A stretch of 23,623 bases of DNA. Source: DASVSE01 sp036399715 (GTDB lineage Bacteria; Bacteroidota; Rhodothermia; Rhodothermales; Rubricoccaceae). The position numbers were made by a program, and so were the translations under genes. Below are positions 6,960 to 12,971 of the stretch, piece after piece. The stretch's first letter is position 1; each line of letters starts with the position of its first letter. The notes under the pieces were generated by a model. It had not been told where the DNA came from, made no database searches, and saw nothing but the letters and a program-made list of their open reading frames with translations. The stretch covers positions 1 to 23,623 of the forward strand of contig DASWMO010000112.1 of assembly GCA_036399715.1 (NCBI GenBank), read 5' to 3'.

Positions 6960-8014
6960 AGGCGGGCCGGGCGCGGCAGACGGGCCGCCGTCACGCCGGG
7001 TGGCATCGCCCGGCGGACAGCGACTGCTACGGGCGCCTCCGTCGTGTTGGCGTCCGCCTCGGAGGTGTTGAGCAGAATCTCCAGCACGCCCTGCGTGTCG
7101 GTCGCCGTCATGAGGCGCGTCCGCAGGCGGCTCGCGCCGGCGTGGCCCTTGAAGTAGCCGCCGTACATCCGGCGCATCTCCAGGATGCCCTTGCGCTCGC
7201 CGAGCCACGCCGCCTTGAGCGCGACGTGCTCCGCGACGGTCTCGATGCGTTCGTCCCACGTCGGGCCGGGCAGCACCTCGCCGGTTTCCAGGAGGGCTTT
7301 CGTCTCGCGGAAGATCCACGGGTTGCCGATGGCGCCGCGGCCGATCATGACGGCGTCGACGCCGAGGGCGAACAGGTCGCGGACGCGCGCGGGCGTCGCG
7401 GCGTCGCCGTTGCCGACGAGCGGGATGTTGTGGAGGGCCTCGCGGATGCGGGGAAACCAGTCCCAGCGTGCCTCGCCGCGGTACATCTGCGCCCGCGTCC
7501 GCGCGTGGATCGCCAGCGACGCGATGCCGACGTTTTCGAGCATCCGGGCGACGTCGAGGACGTTGATCGACGCGTCGTCCCAGCCGAGGCGCGTCTTGAC
7601 GGTCACCGGGCGCGTCGTGTTCGCGACGACGGCGGCCGTGATGGCCTCCATCTTGCCGATGTTGCGGAGGATGCCCGCGCCGCCGTCGTGGCAGACGACC
7701 TTCTTGACGGGGCAGCCGAAGTTGATGTCGACGATGTCCGGCGCCTGCGCGTCCGCGATCGCCGCGGCCTGCCCGACGTCGTAGGCCTCGCCGCCGTAGA
7801 TCTGGATCGCGACCGGGCGCTCCTCCTCGTAGAACTCCAGTTTCTGGACCGACGAGGCCGCCCCGTGGAGCAGGCCGCCGGCCGAGATGAACTCGGTCGT
7901 GAGCACGTCCGCCCCGAGGCGCTTGCAGAGGATCCGGAACGGCGGGTCCGACACGTCCTCCATCGGGGCGAGGAAGAGCGGGCGCGGGCCGAGGTCGAGG
8001 TCTCCGATGCGCAT
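6935..8014 (-). CDS. dusB: tRNA-dihydrouridine synthase (DusB-like)
   Basis: Flavin (FMN)-dependent enzyme that reduces uridines in tRNA to dihydrouridine using NADPH. The 359-residue TIM-barrel protein shows the PLFLAPMEDVSDPPFR start (12-27), the catalytic cysteine in DINFGCPVKKVV (96-107; Cys101), GAGILRNIG (112-120), the RLGWDD strand after a VTVK motif, an active-site NGDAATPA loop, and the FMN-phosphate loop MIGRGAIGNPWIF. The start ATG at 8014 gives MRIGDLDLGPRPLFLAPM, the family N-terminus; a longer open frame upstream runs into pyk and is ignored. The last 40 or so residues are an Ala/Pro/Val-rich tail beyond the usual DusB end. It lies 83 bp downstream of pyk on the same strand, so may be co-transcribed from the pyk promoter. 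The stop codon lies within a hairpin loop. Confidence 0.95.
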   Translation of the reverse strand: MRIGDLDLGPRPLFLAPMEDVSDPPFRILCKRLGADVLTTEFISAGGLLHGAASSVQKLEFYEEERPVAIQIYGGEAYDVGQAAAIADAQAPDIVDINFGCPVKKVVCHDGGAGILRNIGKMEAITAAVVANTTRPVTVKTRLGWDDASINVLDVARMLENVGIASLAIHARTRAQMYRGEARWDWFPRIREALHNIPLVGNGDAATPARVRDLFALGVDAVMIGRGAIGNPWIFRETKALLETGEVLPGPTWDERIETVAEHVALKAAWLGERKGILEMRRMYGGYFKGHAGASRLRTRLMTATDTQGVLEILLNTSEADANTTEAPVAVAVRRAMPPGVTAARLPRPARLPGAEVPA

Positions 8015-8097
8015 GGCGGGCGCGGGTGGCGGTAGGCCAAGAAACGCCGGCGGCGCGCAGATCGGGGTGAGAAGCCCGACAAGATGGGCCGCAGCGG

Positions 8098-9537
8098 CTA
8101 CTCGACGGTCATCACGTGGACCATGTTGGTCAGCCCGACGGCCACGAGCGGTAGGCCCGCTGTGACGACGACCAGGTCGCCGGAACGGACGTGACCGGCA
8201 GCAAGCAGGCTCTCGCGGACCGATGTCAGGCCCGCGTCGGTCGTCGTCTGGAGCGGGACCTTGATGGCCTCGGTCCCCCACGTGAGCGAGATCCGTCCGA
8301 GCGCGCTGGCGTCGTCCGTGAACGCGTAGATCGGCACCTCGGGGCGGTGACGGGCGATGGCCCGGGCCGTCGTGCCCGTGTGCGTGAGGCACGCGATGGC
8401 AACGGCGCCGACCTGCTCGGCGAGGCGGACGGCCGTCTGTGAGATGGCCTCGGTCGTCTGGTCGGCCTCGCGCGAGACGAGTTGGGACGCCTCGCGGCCG
8501 CCGAGGACTTTGCGCGACGCCTCGGCCGCGCGCGCGATCTCGTCCATCGCCGCGACGGCCCGGATGGGGTACTTGCCGGCCGCCGTTTCGCCCGATAGCA
8601 TCACGGCATCAGTCCCGTCGAAGACGGCGTTGGCGACGTCGGTCGCCTCGGCGCGCGTCGGGCGCGGGTTCTCGATCATGCTCTCCAGCATCTGCGTCGC
8701 CGTGATGGCCGGCTTGGCGGCGTCGAGGCATGCCCGGATGAGGCGCTTCTGGACGACCGGCACGTCCTGCATCGGGATTTCGATGCCGAGGTCGCCGCGG
8801 GCGACCATGATGCCGTCCGACCCGGCGAGGATCGCCTCGAAGTCGTCGACGGCCTCGGGCTTCTCGATCTTCGAGATCACGCCGATGTTCTTGTTGGACG
8901 CGTGGATGCGCCCGACGAGGTCCGCGACGTCCGTGCCCGTCCGGACGAACGAGAGGGCGATAAAGTCGACGTCGTGGGCGAGCCCGAACGCGAGGTCGCG
9001 GATGTCCTTCTCCGTCAGGCTCGGGCGGGCGGCCTTGAGCTTGGGCAGGTTGACGCCCTTGTTGGACTTCAGCACGCCCCCGACAAGGACCTCCGTGTGC
9101 ACGTCTGGCCCGTCCACCTTCGTCACGGCGACCTCGATGTAGCCGTCGTCGATGAGGATGCGCCCGCCGACGGTGACCTCGTCCGCGAGGGCGTCGTAGC
9201 TCACGTGGACGCGCTCGGCGGTGCCCTGTGCGACGGGCTCTGACGTGAGCACGAGGCGGCTGCCTTTGTGGATGAGGACGCCGCCCTCGGCGACGAGCCC
9301 GAGGCGGATCTTCGGCCCCTGGAGGTCCTGGAGGATCGGGACGAGGCGGCCCGCGCGCCGGGCCTCGTCGCGGACGACTTCGATCATCCTCCTGTGGTCG
9401 TCGTGGGAGCCGTGCGAGAAGTTGAGCCGCGCCACGTCCATGCCGGCGCCGATGAGCGCACGGATGCCCTCGACGGAGGCGACGGCCGGGCCGAGGGTGC
9501 AGACGATTTTGGTGCGGCGGGCGGCGTGGCGGGCCAT
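8098..9537 (-). CDS. pyk: Pyruvate kinase
   Basis: Glycolytic enzyme that converts phosphoenolpyruvate and ADP to pyruvate and ATP. The 479-residue protein matches the family length and has the expected elements: TKIVCTLGPA (9-18), the nucleotide/metal-binding MDVARLNFSHGS (33-44), the B-domain (about 73-168), the catalytic lysine in ISKIEKPEAV (221-230; Lys223), metal-binding Glu225 and Asp249 in VARGDLGIEIP, the substrate-binding ATQMLESM (280-287), and the C-terminal regulatory domain from about 345 ending HVMTVE. The start ATG at 9537 is preceded by TAGCTTCG at 24 nt. A LacI/CcpA-like operator lies 66-79 bp upstream of the start, which suggests sugar-responsive control. dusB follows 83 bp downstream. 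Effector binding at the C-domain cannot be judged by eye. Confidence 0.97.
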   Translation of the reverse strand: MARHAARRTKIVCTLGPAVASVEGIRALIGAGMDVARLNFSHGSHDDHRRMIEVVRDEARRAGRLVPILQDLQGPKIRLGLVAEGGVLIHKGSRLVLTSEPVAQGTAERVHVSYDALADEVTVGGRILIDDGYIEVAVTKVDGPDVHTEVLVGGVLKSNKGVNLPKLKAARPSLTEKDIRDLAFGLAHDVDFIALSFVRTGTDVADLVGRIHASNKNIGVISKIEKPEAVDDFEAILAGSDGIMVARGDLGIEIPMQDVPVVQKRLIRACLDAAKPAITATQMLESMIENPRPTRAEATDVANAVFDGTDAVMLSGETAAGKYPIRAVAAMDEIARAAEASRKVLGGREASQLVSREADQTTEAISQTAVRLAEQVGAVAIACLTHTGTTARAIARHRPEVPIYAFTDDASALGRISLTWGTEAIKVPLQTTTDAGLTSVRESLLAAGHVRSGDLVVVTAGLPLVAVGLTNMVHVMTVE

Positions 9538-9561
9538 GCGGTCGGGTCGGGGGGTGTGCGG

Positions 9562-9569
9562 CGAAGCTA
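9562..9569 (-). promoter_or_regulatory. Candidate -7 promoter element for pyk
   Basis: On the minus strand this reads TAGCTTCG, 24 nt before the pyk ATG. It fits the local pattern TA-n-n-T-T-n-(G/C), and the LacI-like site begins 33 bp further upstream. No clear -33 box; GTTTCC at about 9594-9599 is a weak possibility. Confidence 0.4.
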
Positions 9570-9602
9570 GCCCTCGGGCTGCCCGGCCCCGTCGGAAACC
9601 TG

Positions 9603-9616
9603 TGGAAGCGCTTTCA
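9603..9616. promoter_or_regulatory. LacI/CcpA-family-like operator between pyk and the TonB-dependent receptor gene
   Basis: TGGAAGCGCTTTCA is a 14-bp near-palindrome (six of seven pairs match) around AAGC/GCTT. It agrees with the consensus TGWAAGCGCTTWCA-type sites bound by LacI-family regulators such as CcpA, except that the third base is G. It stands in a 172-bp divergent gap, 65 bp upstream of the pyk ATG and 93 bp upstream of the receptor ATG. No LacI-family regulator gene is in the window. Confidence 0.5.
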
Positions 9617-9679
9617 GGCTGCCGGGTCGGGGGTCGCGACGTGCCCGAACAAAACGGGGTATCGCCCCGCTACCGGCCG

Positions 9680-9687
9680 GATCTTCC
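9680..9687 (+). promoter_or_regulatory. Candidate -7 promoter element for the TonB-dependent receptor gene
   Basis: GATCTTCC lies 22 nt before the ATG at 9710, the same spacing as the TAnnTT elements of other genes here, but its first base is G instead of T. Just upstream a small hairpin, CGGGG (9655-9659) and CCCCG (9665-9669), encloses TATCG. Confidence 0.25.
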
Positions 9688-9709
9688 ACGACCCATCATT
9701 CCCGCCCGA

Positions 9710-12700
9710 ATGCGCCGTCTCGCCTGTCTCGGTCTGCTGCTCGCCCTCTCCCCCGCCGCCTCGGCCCAGACGCCCGTCACCGGGCAGGATCTCGAGAACC
9801 TCCCCATCATCGCCTATCGGGGACCGGTCGCCCGAGACACGATGACGGCCCTCCCGTTGCGGTCGGTCCGCGAGGTGGCCGCGCTCGCGCCGGCCTTCCG
9901 CCGCGACCTCGCGACGGGCACGCTCGTCTTCCGGTCGCGGACGGGCGGCCTCGGCGGCGTCCAGGAGCCCGTGTTCGTCGTCGACGGCGTGCGGCGCCTC
10001 GGCGGGCCGCTCGGCGCGAGCACGCTGAGCCTGCTCGGCACGCCCGAGGGCCCGTTCGCGGCCGTCCGACGCGTGGACGCCCTCGGCGGGTTCGTCCCCG
10101 CGACGCTCGGCGAGGCCGGCGGCGGGCTCGTCCGCGTCACGACCGACATGGGATACAGGCCCGGGCTGCGTGGGCGCGTCGAGGGCTTCTCGTCCGAGGC
10201 GACGGACGCCTACGGCACGAACCTCGCCTCAGCGACGGTCCGCGGGCCGCTCGGCCGGTCCGCCCGGGTCGGCGGGTTCTCCGTCACGGGCGAGGTGCAG
10301 ACGGCCGGAGACGCCGTCCCGTCGGCCGCCGCGTCGCTGCGGCTCGTCGACGCCGCGGCGTTCGGGGCGAGCCCGCAGGCCGTCCTCGTCCGCGAGGGCG
10401 AGACCGTCCGCGCCGTCCCGTTCCCCGCCGATGCCGCGCTCGCCGCGCTCGCCGCGGGCCGCCCGTTCCGCGTGCCCGAGCTGCTCGCCGCGCTCGGCCT
10501 CCCTCCGACGGCGGAGCTCGTGAACGCGACGCCCGTCCCCGCGGCGTCGGCGCTCACCGAGGCCGACGTCGAGCGCGTGCGCGCCCAGGACGACCCGCTC
10601 CGCACCCTCTCGCTGTCGGGCCAGACGCTCATTTACCTGCCATCGCGGAGCAGCCTCCGCCTCGGCGCGACGCTCCAGAGCCAGACCGCCTCGGCGACAG
10701 CCCCGACGCCCGCCGAGGCGTTCCGGCGGCGCCTCGCCAACCAGGACGGCCTCTCGCGCCAGACGGCCGACCGCGCGAGCGCCTTCGCCGCGCTCGACCG
10801 CATCGCCCTCCCCGGCGGCGTCGAAGCAGGCCTTCGGGCCTCGTTCGAGACGACACGCTCGACGCTCCACCCGGCCGCCTTCTCGGCCGATGTCGAGGAC
10901 GCACTCCTCTACGGCGACATTGACGCGAACGCCGCCGCGCAGCGCTATTTCGTCTTCCGGGCCGGCGAGGGCTACGTCCCGCAGTACACCAGCGACGGCG
11001 GGCCCGGGCCCACGACCCGCCCGATAAGCGGCTTCGCGCAGCCCGGCGCGCCGTCGGGCCGCTACGAGCGCCAGACGGCGACGAGCACGCAGGCCGCCGC
11101 GTCGCTCACGCGCACGGTCGGCGCGCACCGCGTCGAGGTCGGTGCCGAGGCCGAGATGCAAACGTTCCGCCGCTTCACGCTCGACGGCTCCATCCTCGCC
11201 GCGTTCGTCGCCGACGCTGACGGCGGGCAGGGCGTCCAGGGCTTCCCGAACGGCGTCACGCGGTACGACCAACTCGACTTCGAGACGCTCCGCAGCTTTG
11301 TCCAGACCTACGGCTACACCTTCAACGGTCTCAACACCGCCGACTCGGAGGACGTGGCGGCCTACTTCCCGGACGCCTCCGGGCAGCGCATGAGCACGGA
11401 TGTCGCCCCGTTCCGGCCGCTCACGGCCGCCGTCTACTTCCGCGACGTGTTTCGCGTCGGCCCCGCCGAGATCGACGCCGGGCTCCGCCTCGACCACTAC
11501 GACGCCCGCGCGACGACGCTTTTCGACCCGTACACGACGCGCCCGATCCTCCGCGCGGACGACCTCGCGAGCGCGCCGTCGGGTATCGGCGGCGACTTCG
11601 CGGTCTACCAGAGCGGCGGCCAGACGGTCGGCTTCCGCGACCGCGACGGGCAGTTCTACGACGCCTCGGGCAACCAGACCACGGCCGACGTCATTCTCTC
11701 AGAGCGCCGCGGGTCCGTCGTCGAGACGGCCGGGCCGATCTCGGAGGCGTTCGCGCAGACGCGCGCCGTGACGCGCCTCCAGCCGCGCGTGGGCGTTCGC
11801 GTTCAGGCGACGACGGCCGTCGCCGTGACGGGCTACGCCGTGCGCCTCTCGCGCCGTCCGGACCCGGCGCTCTACGTCCCGTTCACGGCCTACGAGCAGG
11901 CCTTCGGCGGCACCGTCGTGCCGGGCAGCGCGAGCCTGCGCCCCGAGGACATCCTCGCGGCGGGCCTCGGCGTCGAGGTGCAGGCCTCGCCCGCACTGAC
12001 GCTCGCGGCCACCGCCTTCGGCCGCCAGACGCGCGACATCGCCGCGCTGCGCTCCTTCGCCGGCGGCTTTCCACAGTACGCGGGTGTCGACAGCTACGGC
12101 GGCCGCGACGAGGCCGGGATCGACCTCACGGCCCACCTCGCGCGGACGCGCGGCGTCGCCGTCGCGGCCGGCTATACGTTCTCCATCGCCAGCGACGCGA
12201 CGGGAGGCAGCGTCGCCGGCCTGCTCGTCAGTGCCGACTCGGCTCCGTCCCTCGGTGAGACGCGGCATGCGCTCGACCTCGCCCTCGACGCGCGCGTCCC
12301 GGCCGGACTCGGCCTGCTCAGCGGAACGGGCGTGGGCGTCGTCGTGGCGGCGCAGAGCGGCCTGCCATACACGGCACTTGGGACCAACACCGGCTTCTCG
12401 GTCCTCGACACGTTCACACCAAACATCGCCGGCTCGGTCAACAGCGCACGCCTGCCGTGGACGACGCAGGTCGACGTGCGCGTGGACCGCCGCTTCGCCG
12501 CGGGGCCGGCCTCAATCACCGTGTTCGTGTGGGCCGAAAATCTGCTCGGCACGCGCAACGTGCTCGCAGTCTACCGCGCGACCGGCCAGCCCGACCGCGA
12601 CGGCTTCCCCGAGACGGCTTCCGGCCAGAGCGTCCTCGCCACACCCGGCGACCGACTGCTGTACGAGGCCTACACGGGCGGCCCCGTCAACGTCGGCGGG

Positions 12701-12775
12701 CGGCAGAGCACCGGCGCGCCGTTCGTCTACGGGCAGCCGCGCCAGATCCGCATCGGCCTCGTGCTCGGCGCGTGA
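9710..12775 (+). CDS. TonB-dependent receptor-like outer-membrane beta-barrel protein
   Basis: A large outer-membrane protein, probably importing an unknown ligand with energy from TonB. The 1021-residue product begins with a signal peptide (MRRLACLGLLLALSPAASA, cut before Gln20). A plug domain follows at about 31-146: VREVAALAPAFRRD (53-66), PVFVVDGVRRLGG (87-99) and ATLGEAGGGLVRVTT (131-145) match plug strands. The rest alternates aromatic/hydrophobic and polar residues as in a 22-strand barrel, with long loops and an end of QIRIGLVLGA. There is no N-terminal carboxypeptidase-like domain, unlike SusC proteins, no SusD gene beside it, and no clear TonB box. The ATG at 9710 is chosen because it starts the signal peptide; the open frame upstream is antisense to pyk. 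The gene diverges from pyk across a LacI-like operator. Substrate cannot be read from the sequence. Confidence 0.87.
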   Translation: MRRLACLGLLLALSPAASAQTPVTGQDLENLPIIAYRGPVARDTMTALPLRSVREVAALAPAFRRDLATGTLVFRSRTGGLGGVQEPVFVVDGVRRLGGPLGASTLSLLGTPEGPFAAVRRVDALGGFVPATLGEAGGGLVRVTTDMGYRPGLRGRVEGFSSEATDAYGTNLASATVRGPLGRSARVGGFSVTGEVQTAGDAVPSAAASLRLVDAAAFGASPQAVLVREGETVRAVPFPADAALAALAAGRPFRVPELLAALGLPPTAELVNATPVPAASALTEADVERVRAQDDPLRTLSLSGQTLIYLPSRSSLRLGATLQSQTASATAPTPAEAFRRRLANQDGLSRQTADRASAFAALDRIALPGGVEAGLRASFETTRSTLHPAAFSADVEDALLYGDIDANAAAQRYFVFRAGEGYVPQYTSDGGPGPTTRPISGFAQPGAPSGRYERQTATSTQAAASLTRTVGAHRVEVGAEAEMQTFRRFTLDGSILAAFVADADGGQGVQGFPNGVTRYDQLDFETLRSFVQTYGYTFNGLNTADSEDVAAYFPDASGQRMSTDVAPFRPLTAAVYFRDVFRVGPAEIDAGLRLDHYDARATTLFDPYTTRPILRADDLASAPSGIGGDFAVYQSGGQTVGFRDRDGQFYDASGNQTTADVILSERRGSVVETAGPISEAFAQTRAVTRLQPRVGVRVQATTAVAVTGYAVRLSRRPDPALYVPFTAYEQAFGGTVVPGSASLRPEDILAAGLGVEVQASPALTLAATAFGRQTRDIAALRSFAGGFPQYAGVDSYGGRDEAGIDLTAHLARTRGVAVAAGYTFSIASDATGGSVAGLLVSADSAPSLGETRHALDLALDARVPAGLGLLSGTGVGVVVAAQSGLPYTALGTNTGFSVLDTFTPNIAGSVNSARLPWTTQVDVRVDRRFAAGPASITVFVWAENLLGTRNVLAVYRATGQPDRDGFPETASGQSVLATPGDRLLYEAYTGGPVNVGGRQSTGAPFVYGQPRQIRIGLVLGA

Positions 12776-12808
12776 CGCTCCCGCCGGCGCCGGCCTGAAC
12801 GCGGCACG

Positions 12809-12825
12809 CGGTCGGGCCGCGACCG
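12809..12825 (+). terminator. Possible hairpin downstream of the receptor gene
   Basis: CGGTCG (12809-12814) and CGACCG (12820-12825) form a 6-bp stem with a 5-nt loop, 33 bp after the receptor stop. There is no T-run after it. The rest of the 196-bp gap to gyrA holds a 12-bp palindrome, GCCGGCGCCGGC (12783-12794), a 7-bp inverted repeat (12841-12847 with 12894-12900) and the gyrA promoter element. In DNA this GC-rich such short stems are expected by chance. Confidence 0.3.
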
Positions 12826-12926
12826 GGCGGTCGCCAGGCAAGCCGGCGGCCGTCAGGTGGACCCCGGCGGCCCGCTGTGCAGCCCCGTTCAGGGCCGGCT
12901 GACCCACCGTCGTCACCCGGATTCGG

Positions 12927-12934
12927 TATCTTTG
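12927..12934 (+). promoter_or_regulatory. Candidate gyrA promoter, -7 element
   Basis: TATCTTTG is an exact match to the Bacteroidota housekeeping -7 consensus TAnnTTTG, 37 nt upstream of the gyrA ATG. It sits in the locally most AT-rich stretch of the gap. A -33 TTG box was not found at the expected distance. Confidence 0.55.
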
Positions 12935-12971
12935 CGGGTTACCCAGACCCCCCGTTCCCCGGAACTGACGC

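Noticed and set aside
10229..11497. 422-codon minus-strand open frame inside the TonB-type receptor gene
   Set aside because: No domain or start context; it mirrors codon third-position bias of the receptor gene.
12783..12794. 12-bp perfect palindrome GCCGGCGCCGGC after the receptor gene
   Set aside because: Pure G/C palindromes of this length are expected by chance in such DNA, and it has no loop or T-run.
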